64,000 nt of DNA from NCBI GenBank assembly GCA_964473525.1, contig CAYYPK010000003.1, positions 248,001-312,000 on the forward strand, in the 5' to 3' direction. Under the pieces are notes generated by a model that made no database searches, was not told where the DNA came from, and saw only the letters and a program-made list of their open reading frames with translations. Source of the DNA: GCA-2687025 sp964473525. GTDB lineage: Bacteria; Poribacteria; WGA-4E; GCA-2687025. The translations under genes were made by a program, and so were the position numbers. Below, in pieces: positions 26,399-36,530 of this stretch. Each line of letters opens with the position of its first letter. Within the stretch, counting starts at the first letter, position 1.

Positions 26399-27880
26399 CT
26401 ATCGCGGCCTGGGCTGCGGACGCCCCTGTGCGCCGTGGAGGTAGGGGTTGCTGGACCAACGCATCGGCGTCTGTCGCGCGCGGTTCTGCTTGTAGCCCGC
26501 GTTGTAGTAGTTGCTGGTCGCCATCCAGTCGAGGAGACGCAGGAGCATGCGGTTCTTGATCGCCGCGCAGTCGTCGTCCGCCCATCTGTTCCACAGCTCG
26601 TGGGGATCGTCCGTGAGGTCGTAGAATTCGCCCTGCTCCTGACCGATGTAGTAGACGAGTTTGTGGTCGGCGCCCCGCATCATGATCTGGTAGTTGTCCT
26701 CGCAGAAGACGAACTCGCGTGGTTCGATGCTCTCGCCATGGAGATACGGACGTAGCGAGCGCCCCTCCATGTACGACGGTACCTCGACACCCGCTGCCTC
26801 GAGGATGGTGGGCCCAAGGTCCACGAGCGAGACCAGGTCGGCCGCCTCGCGCGGCTGCTCGTCCTCGCCAGGACGCGACATGATGAGCGGCACGTGCGTA
26901 ATCGGGTCGTACATCAGCCACTTGTAGGCGAGGCCGTGGTCGCCCAGCAATTCGCCGTGGTCCGAGCAGAAGACCACGAGGCTGTTGTCCAGGTAGCCGC
27001 GCGCTTCCAGGGCGTCCATCACCTCGCCGAGCTTCTCGTCCACCGTGGTGATGTTCGCGTAGTAGTGCCGCCGCATACGGGCGATGTCGTCGTCCGTGGC
27101 GCCGCGTAAGTCGATCTGCGATTCGTGATCCGTCGTGGCGTGCATGTCGAGGTGGGCGAGATGCTGCGGCGGTTTGTCGTCGAACTCACCTTCGCGACTT
27201 ACGGCGGGTGGCACGTCCACGTCGTCGTACATCGCCAGGTGTCTGGGTAGGGGATCCCAGGGCTCATGCGGTCCAGCGAAGCCCACCTGTAGGAAGAACG
27301 GCCGCGACCCCTGGTGATTCTCGATCCATGTTACGGCGGAATCGCCAATGAAGACGTCGCTGTGGAAGCGTTCTTCGTGATGCCACGGGACGCCCTGATG
27401 CTTCGCGAGCCAGTCGCGGCCCGTCTGATTGCGGTCGTTGGGTCGCTCAATGCCGTGGAGGGACAGGAAGCGTCCCCAGTCGTCGTCGGAGCCACCATTC
27501 GCCAGATTCTTGTTCGTGGGGTTCTCTACGATGACGCGCTCGTGGAAGCCGCCCGGCACATCGCGCGGGGTGAAGTGCATCTTGCCCATGTTGACGCACC
27601 AGTATCCCGCATCGGCGAGATCCTGCACCCAGTTGCGGTGGTTCGCCCACGGCTGGAAGGTGTAGACCCCCGTCGTGTGGGGGTACATGCCCGTGAATAT
27701 GGCGGCGCGGGACGCGATGCACGTCGCTCCCGGACAGTAGGCGTGCCTGAACGAGACGCCCGCGCGCGCGAGACGGTCTATGTTGGGAGTGACCATGTGG
27801 TCGTACCCCCAGGCGCCGACGGTGTCGAACCGCTGCTGGTCCGTCATGATCAGGATGATGTTGGGGCTGCTGTCCGGCAT
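26399..27880 (-). CDS. Sulfatase, CxASR type
   Basis: Protein of 493 residues in the alkaline phosphatase/arylsulfatase fold. N-terminal metal site NIILIMTDQQRFDTVG; active-site signature CIASR (in GATCIASRAAIFTG), where the cysteine would become formylglycine; it has alanine in place of the usual proline, an accepted variant. Later metal ligands are in FCSDHGELLGDHGL. Length and the N-terminal DQQR motif fit choline-sulfatase or polysaccharide-sulfatase groups. No signal peptide is evident. ATG 27880 is preceded by GAGGAG; the TTG at 27895 is less likely. Removes sulfate esters; substrate not known. Confidence 0.92.
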   Translation of the reverse strand: MPDSSPNIILIMTDQQRFDTVGAWGYDHMVTPNIDRLARAGVSFRHAYCPGATCIASRAAIFTGMYPHTTGVYTFQPWANHRNWVQDLADAGYWCVNMGKMHFTPRDVPGGFHERVIVENPTNKNLANGGSDDDWGRFLSLHGIERPNDRNQTGRDWLAKHQGVPWHHEERFHSDVFIGDSAVTWIENHQGSRPFFLQVGFAGPHEPWDPLPRHLAMYDDVDVPPAVSREGEFDDKPPQHLAHLDMHATTDHESQIDLRGATDDDIARMRRHYYANITTVDEKLGEVMDALEARGYLDNSLVVFCSDHGELLGDHGLAYKWLMYDPITHVPLIMSRPGEDEQPREAADLVSLVDLGPTILEAAGVEVPSYMEGRSLRPYLHGESIEPREFVFCEDNYQIMMRGADHKLVYYIGQEQGEFYDLTDDPHELWNRWADDDCAAIKNRMLLRLLDWMATSNYYNAGYKQNRARQTPMRWSSNPYLHGAQGRPQPRPR

Positions 27881-28366
27881 GGCGTCGCTCCTCAATGGGC
27901 GTCGTATCGTGGCCTCAGCATACCATCATGTGGGTCGCGCTCGGCCAAACAGTGTACGCAACGGCACGTGTCAACAGGCCGGAAGCGCCTCTCACGTCGC
28001 GCCGAGGAGACATGGCGAGAGGGGCAACTGGTAGATGCGGGCCGACGGCCTTGGCGCGGGAAGGTCGGCAGAGGTCAAGCAGTTCCAATCCAGCCCCGGG
28101 TACCGCGCTTTGATGCTGTTCGCATTGGACGGGCCGCTGTGCGATGATCTCGCTGCACTAGGGGGATCTGCTCGCCGACCGCGGTGGCGCGGCTCGTCCG
28201 GCGATAGGCACGGCCAGGTAGGGCATTCGTAGAGCCGTCTCAGTCGCGGCACTTGTGACTGCATGATGCGCGCTGTCAGCAGACGGCTACGTGGGTATGT
28301 GCCTCTGGACAGCATGCGACGGGCCCGCGGCTCGGCTGCGGTCACCCATTCCTGAAAGGGCTCGCG
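27881..28366. other. Intergenic region with no recognised feature
   Basis: This 486-base stretch lies upstream of the sulfatase (minus) and upstream of a small membrane protein (plus). Short open frames exist on both strands, but none shows conserved motifs, a good start or protein-like composition. It must contain the sulfatase promoter near 27881-27950, which I cannot delimit. Confidence 0.4.
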
Positions 28367-28651
28367 ATGCAAGTCGATCCCGCGATCTTCTTCATGTTGA
28401 TGCTCGCCACCTCGGTCGTGAGTGTGCTCGGTGGCGCCCTCGTAGGTTCGGTGTGGACGCGCAAACTGTTGGCGCGCCCGGATGGAGACAGCCGCCTACG
28501 CCGACCGGAGACACACGACGAGGATCTCGCGGCGCGAATGGACGAGTTAGAGCGAGCGATCGAGGAGCGGTTCGCTGACATTACGCTCATGCTCAATGAG
28601 GCAGCGGAGGCCCGCACGTCGGGCGGCGGGGAACAGAGCGAGCGCGGTTGA
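28367..28651 (+). CDS. Small membrane protein with coiled-coil tail
   Basis: Protein of 94 residues. Residues 6-28 form one transmembrane helix (IFFMLMLATSVVSVLGGALVG). The rest is charged, with a predicted short coiled coil (LAARMDELERAIEERFADIT), and the end is disordered. AAAGGG precedes the ATG at a suitable distance, and the helix-plus-coil pattern supports a real gene. No family recognised. Confidence 0.6.
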   Translation: MQVDPAIFFMLMLATSVVSVLGGALVGSVWTRKLLARPDGDSRLRRPETHDEDLAARMDELERAIEERFADITLMLNEAAEARTSGGGEQSERG

Positions 28652-29047
28652 CACGTCTCGGCGCGCGCTAGCGATCGAGTGGCCGATGGTGGGACCACGT
28701 AGCCCAGTCCGTGCGTTGATTCGACGTCTGGCAGAGCCCAGGGCTGTCGTCACCGAAACGCGGCGGCGGCGCACGCTCCTAGGAAGCACAGGCTACACAA
28801 GATGGCTCTGATGCGTGGGTCCGACAGGTACACGCAGGAGAACTGGATCAGCCTACCGAAGGCACGACGCCACAGACTGCATTCGCGGGTGCGTTGTGTC
28901 TTACCGCCTCCTGAACTAGCCTCGTGCCCAAATCCGTGGTGAGCCCGTCCCTAGCGCAGCCAAGTAATACCTTACCAAGGGTATACAGGCATCGCAGGAC
29001 GCGAGGGCAGTACCAGGCCCACCAATGGCACAAGGATAAGGGATGAC
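28652..29047. other. Intergenic region with no recognised feature
   Basis: These 396 bases between the small membrane protein and the LamG gene show no convincing ORF, RNA gene or repeat. The last bases give the LamG gene a clear AAGGATAAGGGA Shine-Dalgarno region (about 29033-29044). The stretch is slightly less GC-rich than neighbouring genes and may hold a promoter. Confidence 0.4.
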
Positions 29048-29812
29048 ATGGTCAAGAACGCTCGGCTGATTGGCGCCTTGGGCGTCGCGGCGGGATTCCT
29101 CCTAGTCCACGCAGCGCAGGCTGCCATTGATCCCGCCGACGCCGTCGGGATCTGGCTGTTCGACGATGGCTCGGGAGACACCGCAGTTGATATGTCCGGC
29201 AGGGGAAATGACGGCACGCTGGTGAACGCGGGGTGGACAGACGATGCGCCGTTCGGCATGGCGGTCGAGCTCAACGGCGCCGACGCCTGTGTGGAAACGG
29301 GCGAGAAGCTCCTCGACGACCTCTCCGACTTCACGATCACTGCGTGGGTCAAACCGATTGCTATGTCAGGCAGCCGCATCGGGCTGGTTGGGCAGAACGA
29401 CTCGCCCGAGTTCGGGTTCATTGACCCCGGCACGATCAACCTGTGGACACCCGCTGGCGCGGCATCGATATCGTACGGACACGCGCAGGAGGAGTGGCAC
29501 TTCGTCGCGGCGGTCGCCAGCCCTGATAAGACAGCGGCTTACGTCGACACGGACGAGGCTACAACCGCCGGCTCGCCGAATCGTGGCTCGTCGGACTTCA
29601 CAGTGAACATCGGTGGCTGTGGCATTTGGGACGCTACCGGCAATTGGTTCTCCGGCCTCATGGACGAAGTCTCGATCTGGCACGTGGCGCTGGAGCCCGC
29701 GGACCTCGAAGCCATCATGGACCAGGGCCTCGCGGTGACGCTGGGTCTCACATCGGTTGACCCGATGGACAAGGTGGCGACGAGTTGGGCAGACATCAAG
29801 CGACTGCGGTGA
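29048..29812 (+). CDS. Secreted LamG/concanavalin-like domain protein
   Basis: Protein of 254 residues. Signal peptide 1-26 (LIGALGVAAGFLLVHAAQA). A single LamG jelly-roll follows: VGIWLFDDGSGDTAVDMSGRG, FTITAWVKPI, WHFVAAVASP and DEVSIWHVAL. LamG modules bind carbohydrate or act as adhesion domains. The last residues, DKVATSWADIKRLR, match the tail of the LamG protein at 58964-59827 (GKLATTWAGMKGAAR), suggesting a conserved C-terminal signal. Monocistronic by spacing. Confidence 0.87.
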   Translation: MVKNARLIGALGVAAGFLLVHAAQAAIDPADAVGIWLFDDGSGDTAVDMSGRGNDGTLVNAGWTDDAPFGMAVELNGADACVETGEKLLDDLSDFTITAWVKPIAMSGSRIGLVGQNDSPEFGFIDPGTINLWTPAGAASISYGHAQEEWHFVAAVASPDKTAAYVDTDEATTAGSPNRGSSDFTVNIGGCGIWDATGNWFSGLMDEVSIWHVALEPADLEAIMDQGLAVTLGLTSVDPMDKVATSWADIKRLR

Positions 29813-30071
29813 CCACCGTGCCGGTCCGCGTCAGGGTCTAGGCCTGACTCAACCTCGGGACACCGTACGCGTGTGATTCTGCCTGTTGGGCGCCGCAACG
29901 TGGTCGGGTCTTGCCGCCAGTGTCCGTGCCACGCCCTTCGGCTCGGCCCTCCGTGCGGCCGTGTGCCTGGCACGCTCCACCCAACGCGTCAGCGAATCAC
30001 CACTGCATCGGGCGTGTATTCGCGTATGATACCCACGCTTAGACAATTGCCACGCACATGGAGGCGACCCG

Positions 30072-31700
30072 ATGACGGGTGGAGACATACTGGTCGAATG
30101 CCTGAAGGCGCAAGGGGTCCGGTGTGTCTTCGGGATGCCCGGCACCCAGAACATCCAGATATACGACTCGCTCCTGCGGCGCGGCGAGGGCGCGATCGAC
30201 CACTACCTGGTGAGGCACGAGTTTGCCGCCACGATCATGGCCGACGGCTATGCGAGGTCCACCGGAGAGGTCGGCGTCGCGCTGACCGTACCCGGCCCGG
30301 GCGCGAGTAACGCCTCGACCGGTCTACTCGAGGCGTTTACCGACTGCGTGCCGGTGTTGCTGATTACCGGACAGGGACACTCGAGGTACTACGCCAGAGA
30401 TCCCAGCAAGATGTTCCACGGCCTGGACCAGATGCGGTTCTTCGAATCCCTCACAAAGTACTGTGCCGTCGCCGCGTCGGTCGATGCGATTCCTCGCGTG
30501 GTGGAGGAAGCGTTCCGCGCAATGCGTTCCGGGCGTCCGGGACCCACCATGCTGGAGTTCCCGGCCGACGTGATCTCTGGCGAGGGTGACGTCGAGGTTC
30601 CATCCCGGGTTGAGCGGGAGCCGGAAGCGCCACCTAGTTCGACCGACGTTCAGGCCGCGGCAGAAGCTATCAGCGCTGCCAAGATGCCTATCATCTACGC
30701 GGGATCCGCCGTTGTGCATGCGGACGCTGGCGACGAGTTGCGTCGGCTCGCGGAGAACCTGAACGCGCCCGTGGCAGTCACACGATGCGCGAAAGGCGCT
30801 TTGCCGGAGGACCACCCCCTGGCCGTGGCGCATGTTGGCGGGTTCGTGGCGCGTCAGGCGATGGCAGACGCGGACTGCATGATCGCTGTCGGCTGCCGGT
30901 TCACCTCGATCGACACGGGTAGTTGGAGTTTCGAGCCGCCACGCCCACTCATCCAGATCGAGGCCGATCCGGCAGAGATAGGTAGGGAGTACGCTTGCGA
31001 CATCAGCGTGGAGGGTGGTCTCAAGGCCGCTCTGCGGTTGGTGAATGCGGGGTGCGAGCGTCGCGAGAACGTGTGGGCCAGCCGGCTCGAGAAGCTGCGA
31101 CAGGAGTTCCATGCCCAGCCGCCTCTGCCCGTCCTGCCTCAGCTGCGCGACACGCTCGCCAACGACGCGATCGTCTCGGTTGACGTCCACGCCATCGGGT
31201 ACGGATCCTTCAACGAGTTCCCGGTGTACGATCCGAGGACGTTCCTGTACCCGAACATCGGCGTAGCTTTGGGCTACGCCTTCCCCGCCGCTTTGGGCGC
31301 CAAGGTCGCGCATCCCGACGCAGCAGTGGTGAGTTTCAGCGGCGATGGCGGGTTCATGATGGGCGCCGCGGAGTTGGCCACCGCGATGATGTACGGCATC
31401 AGCGTCGTCGCAATCGTCGTCAACGACGGGGCGTTGAGCGCGATCAAGGGCTCGCAGCGACGCGCCTGCGACGGCCGCACGATCGACACCGATCTCGTTA
31501 ACCCGGACTTCGTCGCATTCGCGAGTTCGTTCGGCGCGTATGCGGCGCGCGTGGATGAGGATCTATCGAACTTCGGGGATGTCCTGCGCGACGCGCTGGC
31601 GTCCAACCGGCCCGCTCTGATCGAAGTACCGATGGGAGCCCGCCAGGAAGAGGTAATCCGCATGATCGGTTGGCTACAGCCTACGCCGTTGCGCGCGTGA
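30072..31700 (+). CDS. Thiamine-diphosphate-dependent enzyme, acetolactate synthase-like
   Basis: Protein of 542 residues with the three ThDP-enzyme domains. The PYR domain has the catalytic glutamate in VRHEFAATIMADGYAR and GPGASNASTG. The PP domain has the ThDP/Mg motif SFSGDGGFMMGAAEL ending in VVNDGAL. The family includes acetolactate synthase large subunit, benzoylformate decarboxylase, sulfoacetaldehyde acetyltransferase and related lyases; no regulatory small subunit gene is adjacent, so a branched-chain biosynthesis role is doubtful. GGAGG is about seven bases before the ATG. It probably decarboxylates or ligates a 2-oxo acid. Confidence 0.9.
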   Translation: MTGGDILVECLKAQGVRCVFGMPGTQNIQIYDSLLRRGEGAIDHYLVRHEFAATIMADGYARSTGEVGVALTVPGPGASNASTGLLEAFTDCVPVLLITGQGHSRYYARDPSKMFHGLDQMRFFESLTKYCAVAASVDAIPRVVEEAFRAMRSGRPGPTMLEFPADVISGEGDVEVPSRVEREPEAPPSSTDVQAAAEAISAAKMPIIYAGSAVVHADAGDELRRLAENLNAPVAVTRCAKGALPEDHPLAVAHVGGFVARQAMADADCMIAVGCRFTSIDTGSWSFEPPRPLIQIEADPAEIGREYACDISVEGGLKAALRLVNAGCERRENVWASRLEKLRQEFHAQPPLPVLPQLRDTLANDAIVSVDVHAIGYGSFNEFPVYDPRTFLYPNIGVALGYAFPAALGAKVAHPDAAVVSFSGDGGFMMGAAELATAMMYGISVVAIVVNDGALSAIKGSQRRACDGRTIDTDLVNPDFVAFASSFGAYAARVDEDLSNFGDVLRDALASNRPALIEVPMGARQEEVIRMIGWLQPTPLRA

Positions 31701-31822
31701 AGCGACGGTCGCTGAGTGCCGCCCGGCCTCGCTAGTACAACCCCACAGGGTTAACTGCCATTATCAGCAGACGAACCGCCCGAGGCCTCTTCCTGGCGCT
31801 GCTCGTAATCCACCTTCTGCCG

Positions 31823-33793
31823 GTGTGGGTGTTTCACCACTTCCCTACGCAGGACGGATCCAGCCATGTCTACAACGCGCATGTGTTGAAGGAGTACCAC
31901 CGGCACGAGAACTACACCGTCCGGGACGTGTACCGACTGAATCTCACGCTGTTCCCAAACTGGACATCGCACGCGCTGCTGGCGGCGCTGCTCTACATTC
32001 TTCCCCCTCTCGTCTGCGAGAAGATCGTGGTGTCGCTATGCGTCGCCGGCCTCCCGTTGGCGATGCTGTATTTCCTGCGCGCGGTGGACCAGCGCAACGC
32101 CCTCCTGGCGCTGGTGGGGTTCCCGTTCGCGTACCACTATCTGCTGCAGATGGGCTTCTACAACTTCGCGCTCAGCGTGCCGATGTTCTTCTTCGCCCTG
32201 GGCTACTGGTGGCCGCGCAGGCACGCGATGCGCATCGGGCGTTGGTCGAAGCTGTACGGCATGATCCTCGTCACGTACCTCTGCCATGCGCAGTCGTTCT
32301 TGCTGCTCGTCGCGTCGCTGAGTCTCCTCACCGCGTACGACTGTCTGCGATCCGCTATCGCGGAGGGCAGGCGGCCGGAGTCGCGTTGGTTGGACGCAGG
32401 GCTTCGTCAGCTAAGGCCGCTGGTTGGCTTCGCCGGCATGATGGCGCCGATCTACTTCATCGCGGCGAGCTACTACCTCGCCAACGCGTTGGGCGCGAGC
32501 CGCGACTACTGGACGTGGGAGGAGTATCTGGACTACTTCTGGGGCTTCCGGTCGCTCGTGTACTTCCGTGACGACCACTCAGCCATCGGCCGGTGCTTCC
32601 TCGCGCTGTTCGGCGCGCTTCTCGTATTCACGATCGCAAGTCGCATTCGCCTGGCGCTTGCAGCTCGGCGTGGCTCCGCCGGGCGCTCAGCGCTGGACGG
32701 GACAGAGGCGTTTCTCGGTCTGGCGTGCGTCGCGACGGCGCTGTACTTCACGTCTCCCTGGTCGCTCGGGCCTGGCGGATGGATCAACGACCGCATCCAT
32801 CTGTACATCTTCCTTCTGCTGTTGCCGTTCCTCCAGACCCAGAGCGTGCCCCGACTCGGCAAAGCGGCGCTGGCGTGCGGAATCGTCGCGCTTTCGTTCT
32901 GGCATCTCGCGCTGAGCGCGCACGCGTACCACCACATGAGCGTGCAGATAGACGAGATGGTGGCTGGCGTCGGCGAGCTCGAGCCGCACTCGACAGTCCG
33001 ACTGGCGGAGCCGGTGTGGAACGGCCCAGAACAGCGCACGGGCGACCACGTGGGGGAGATCAGGTATGTCTCGCCGTTTCTCTTCGTGTCGACGTACGCC
33101 ATGGTCGAAACACAGGACATCGCTTTCCTCACGAACTATGAGGCGAGCCTGGACTACTTCCCCGTCAACTACCGTCCGGCGTGGGATGATCCCGAGGCGC
33201 TCGATCCAGACTACATCCTGGCGTGGCGGCTCAACGAGACGCAGCTCGAGGAGCTAGTAGAGGAACACGGAGGGCAGTACACGTCCGTGCGGAAAGGACG
33301 GTACAGCGAGCTGTTCAAGCGCGTCGCTGCGCCAGTCGACATGGACGTGTGGAACGACGCGCGCGCCGTTCAGTTCGACATGCAGCCGGACGGAGGAGCG
33401 ACAGCCGCAGGACGCGTCGCGATACGGCCGGACACGGTGTATGAAGATGGTCGATTTGGGTGGCTCAACCACGCCGACCGGATCGGGCTCCAGGCCGAGG
33501 GTGTGGATCAGCCACTGCTGCGTGGCCTCGTTGAGAGCCGAGAAGATGGCGTCTTCCGGCTTGCCCTCCCGAACGGTCGTTACCGAGTAACCGTGCACGC
33601 GTCGTCGGAGGCTCCGCTCCACGTCATCACCAACGACGACCATGTCGTCAAGGGCGCGCGTGTCCACGACCCAGGCGAGCCACTCACGTACGACGTCGAC
33701 GTGCAATGCGAGCTTCTCACACAAGTGATATACGCTGGGCGAGCGCGCTACCCATGGCAGATCGCTGGCATGGAGGTCCGCCGCTTGGAGTGA
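31823..33793 (+). CDS. Polytopic membrane protein, unknown family
   Basis: At least 656 residues. Seven or more hydrophobic helices lie between residues 1 and 385 (for example ALLAALLYILPPLV, IVVSLCVAGLPLAMLYFL, AALACGIVALSFWHLAL); residues 390-656 are soluble and strand-rich, ending in a beta-sandwich-like part. The early QDGSSHVYNA segment recalls the acidic motif of GT-C glycosyltransferases, but the family is not certain. The first canonical start is GTG 31823, yet the frame stays open to 31736 and encodes a hydrophobic helix, GLFLALLVIHLLPVWVF, directly upstream; an ATT at 31760 behind AGGG is a candidate start. Confidence 0.75.
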   Translation: MWVFHHFPTQDGSSHVYNAHVLKEYHRHENYTVRDVYRLNLTLFPNWTSHALLAALLYILPPLVCEKIVVSLCVAGLPLAMLYFLRAVDQRNALLALVGFPFAYHYLLQMGFYNFALSVPMFFFALGYWWPRRHAMRIGRWSKLYGMILVTYLCHAQSFLLLVASLSLLTAYDCLRSAIAEGRRPESRWLDAGLRQLRPLVGFAGMMAPIYFIAASYYLANALGASRDYWTWEEYLDYFWGFRSLVYFRDDHSAIGRCFLALFGALLVFTIASRIRLALAARRGSAGRSALDGTEAFLGLACVATALYFTSPWSLGPGGWINDRIHLYIFLLLLPFLQTQSVPRLGKAALACGIVALSFWHLALSAHAYHHMSVQIDEMVAGVGELEPHSTVRLAEPVWNGPEQRTGDHVGEIRYVSPFLFVSTYAMVETQDIAFLTNYEASLDYFPVNYRPAWDDPEALDPDYILAWRLNETQLEELVEEHGGQYTSVRKGRYSELFKRVAAPVDMDVWNDARAVQFDMQPDGGATAAGRVAIRPDTVYEDGRFGWLNHADRIGLQAEGVDQPLLRGLVESREDGVFRLALPNGRYRVTVHASSEAPLHVITNDDHVVKGARVHDPGEPLTYDVDVQCELLTQVIYAGRARYPWQIAGMEVRRLE

Positions 33794-33856
33794 GGACAGC
33801 CGTGTCGCGCGGCCGATGTGGTAGGCGACTCGACCTCGGCGTCGTCCGCCGGATGG

Positions 33857-35263
33857 CTACTCCCCGCCGAACCCGTGGTTCATGGCCGTGAACAGATCCC
33901 GTGCTCGCCCAGTGTCGTCGCGGTGGCGGAAGGCATCCAGCGCGGGGTCGCTAGTGGCGTCCAGATGCGCCTCCAGGGCATCGCGCAGCTCGTTGAGCTG
34001 TCCACTGTGCGCTGGGTCATCCACCAGGTTCACCCGCGCGTCGGGGTCCGATCCGAAGGCGTACAGCTCCTCCGGCACGCGGTACAGGAACATCTCCACC
34101 CGGGCCGCCACCGCGGGGTCACTCTCGGCAGCAGCCTGCATGGCCTTGAACGTGCGACCCGCCTGAGACTCGTTCCTGAATACGCGCTCACCATCCGCCC
34201 ATGGGTTGAAGATGTACCCGTACTCCCGGGTCTGTATACAGCGCATCGGGTAGTTTCCACGACCGGCGGTCTGATGGAACTCCGTGAACACGTGATCGCG
34301 TCCCGACTGCGATTCGCCGCGACACACGGGCAGGAACGAACGCCCGTCTATGCCGTCGGGAGCGTCAATCGCCGCAGCCTCAAGTAGTGTGGGTAGGAGG
34401 TCAACCCCGGACACAATATGGTCGTCGTCGCTCACGCCCGGCTGGATCCCTGCCGGCCAGCGGACGATCCAGGGCGTGCGAGTGCTGTTCAGGTAGCAGT
34501 TCGTCTTGGCGAAGGGGAACGCCATGCCGTTATCGGAGAGGAACACCACGATCGTGTTCTCGTCGACCCCGGCCTTCGCAACGACGTCCAGCACATCGCC
34601 CACGGTGTCGTCGCAGCGCCTGACTGAGCTGTAGTACTCCGCGATCTCGAGTCGCACGTCGGGCAGATCCTCGAGATGGCCGGGCGTGACGATGTCCTCG
34701 GCCGCGAACGTCCGAGAAGGAGGCACGGCGGGCGGATCGACGGTCGTGTACCACTCCTCACGGTCATTGCCGTAGAAGGGGCGATGCGGATCGTGCGAAT
34801 TGACCATCAGGAAGAACGGCCTGTCCGCGTGTACCGATCTCCGCACGAACTCCTCGGCATACTGGCGGTACACCGTCGGATTGCGGCCCATTCCCAGTTG
34901 GTCCATGTCAGCGTGCATGTCCCACTCGAAGTCGGCATACGGCGTCGAGTGCGCGACCTTACCCAGGATGCCCACGAGGTAGTCCGCGGAACGCAGAAGT
35001 CCGGGCAGGATCGGCACGCCAGGCTTCCGCAGATGGAAGAATCCCTCGCCGCCGCTCTTGTGCGGATAGCGTCCGGTCATGAGGACCGACCGGCTGGGCT
35101 GGCACACGGCGATTGTGACGTGCGCGTGTTCGAAGCGCATGCCGTCCGCGGCTAGTTGGTCGATGTTGGGCGTCGTGCCGGGTACGGGGCAGCCGTACGC
35201 GCCGACGGCGTCCCAGTTCATGTCGTCGGCGGTGATGAGCAGTATGTTGGGTCGGGATGGCAT
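33857..35263 (-). CDS. Sulfatase, canonical CxPSR type
   Basis: Protein of 468 residues. NILLITADDMNWDAVG carries the N-terminal metal aspartates; the formylglycine signature is CQPSR in TIAVCQPSRSVLMTGRYP; HDPHRPF and FLSDNGMAFPFAKTN supply further active-site residues. The second half is typical of heparan or iduronate-type sulfatases from marine bacteria. ATG 35263 follows GGAGG by about eleven bases; the extension to 35341 has no conserved sequence and is dropped. No signal peptide seen. Hydrolyses sulfate esters, probably on a polysaccharide fragment. Distant paralogue of 26399-27880. Confidence 0.93.
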   Translation of the reverse strand: MPSRPNILLITADDMNWDAVGAYGCPVPGTTPNIDQLAADGMRFEHAHVTIAVCQPSRSVLMTGRYPHKSGGEGFFHLRKPGVPILPGLLRSADYLVGILGKVAHSTPYADFEWDMHADMDQLGMGRNPTVYRQYAEEFVRRSVHADRPFFLMVNSHDPHRPFYGNDREEWYTTVDPPAVPPSRTFAAEDIVTPGHLEDLPDVRLEIAEYYSSVRRCDDTVGDVLDVVAKAGVDENTIVVFLSDNGMAFPFAKTNCYLNSTRTPWIVRWPAGIQPGVSDDDHIVSGVDLLPTLLEAAAIDAPDGIDGRSFLPVCRGESQSGRDHVFTEFHQTAGRGNYPMRCIQTREYGYIFNPWADGERVFRNESQAGRTFKAMQAAAESDPAVAARVEMFLYRVPEELYAFGSDPDARVNLVDDPAHSGQLNELRDALEAHLDATSDPALDAFRHRDDTGRARDLFTAMNHGFGGE

Positions 35264-35555
35264 CGGCCGCGGTTCCTCCGACAGACTGGGTTCTCGTCCC
35301 GCGCTGGATTTGCGTCCTTCCCGAAGCGCCCGCTTATTCACGGCGGCTTCCAGGGCTTGCGCGGCTTCCTCGCCGCCTGGTCGCGTAGCATGAGTATGAC
35401 ACTCTACCTAGCGCAGCGCAGCTCCAAGCCACGAATGCCATGCAGGTTGGCCGGAAACGCGAATACGCGCATAGTCACGGACGCAGGTACGGTCTCCAAC
35501 GCCGCGGCTGCTATGCGCCACCCGTGGCGTCCAGCCAGCAGACAAGGAGTGGCAG

Positions 35556-36530
35556 ATGACCGGGATGGCGCCAGGACCAATCATCGACGGCGTGGGCAAG
35601 ACATCATCGCGCATCGCATTTGGCACGTCGGGCTGCGGCGTAGAGCGTCAGGAGGAGTGGCACGAACTGCTCGACATCTTCGCGGAAGCCGGCGGAGCCA
35701 TGATCGACACGGCGCGAGGGTACGGGACGAGCGAGGAGATGGTAGGCGCGTGGCTGGAAATGCGCGGCCGCAGGGACGAGACAATCGTCCAGACCAAGTG
35801 TGGACTCACCCCGGAGTGCGTCCTGCCAGACGAAGACCTCGCCGACGTCATCCGCGAGGAGGTGGCGCAAAGCCTCGCCGCGCTGCGCACGGACTACATC
35901 GACGTGCTCATGGTCCACCGCGACAACCAGATGAAGCCGGTGGGGGAAATCCTCGAGCCACTAAACGAAGCGTTGGACGATGGCGTGGTCCACGCGATCG
36001 CGGCGTCCAACTGGGAGTACCGGCGGCTCGAAGAGGCGCGCGAGTATGCCGACAGGCGCGGGCTGCGCACGTTCGCCGTCGTGAGCAACAACATCAGCCT
36101 GGCCGTGCCGATGGCAGCCTTCCTGCCAGGCCAGGTCTCGACGGACAGGAACAGGGGCGAGGACTGGCACCGGTCGACCGGCGTGCCTCTCGTGCCGTGG
36201 TCCTCCCAAGCGCGGGGGTTCTTCGTGGGGCGACACCCACGCGAGATGCGGGACAATCCGCCTGCCGACCTGCGTTGGTTCGACACCCAGATGCTTCGCA
36301 TATACGGGTCGGATGAGAACTACCGCCGCTACGATCGCGCGAAGCGGCTCGGCGCCGAGAAGGGCGGGTACACGGCGGTCGAGGTCGCGCTCGCGTGGCT
36401 GCTTCACCGAGACCTGGCGATCATACCTGTCGTCGGCCCGAAGGCGCCGGACGAGGTGAGGTCGTGCATTAAGGCGCTTTCGTTGGACCTGACCGAGGAA
36501 GACGTGCGCCACCTGGATCTGCGAGACTAG
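35556..36530 (+). CDS. Aldo/keto reductase family protein
   Basis: Protein of 324 residues forming the AKR (beta/alpha)8 barrel. Tetrad residues are visible: aspartate and tyrosine in MIDTARGYGTSEEM, lysine in VQTKCGL, histidine in DVLMVHRDN. The NADPH-binding part near the end reads AIIPVVGPKAPDEV. Members reduce aldehydes or ketones or oxidise sugars; the ALDDGVVHAIAASN segment fits the sugar-aldehyde group. AAGGAG stands seven bases upstream. It lies divergent from the sulfatase across a 292-base gap in which nothing was recognised. Confidence 0.92.
   Translation: MTGMAPGPIIDGVGKTSSRIAFGTSGCGVERQEEWHELLDIFAEAGGAMIDTARGYGTSEEMVGAWLEMRGRRDETIVQTKCGLTPECVLPDEDLADVIREEVAQSLAALRTDYIDVLMVHRDNQMKPVGEILEPLNEALDDGVVHAIAASNWEYRRLEEAREYADRRGLRTFAVVSNNISLAVPMAAFLPGQVSTDRNRGEDWHRSTGVPLVPWSSQARGFFVGRHPREMRDNPPADLRWFDTQMLRIYGSDENYRRYDRAKRLGAEKGGYTAVEVALAWLLHRDLAIIPVVGPKAPDEVRSCIKALSLDLTEEDVRHLDLRD

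Noticed and set aside
35156..36316. Plus-strand frame of 386 codons across the sulfatase start and aldo/keto reductase
   Set aside because: Composition is arginine-rich and it overlaps two genes with clear catalytic residues in other frames.
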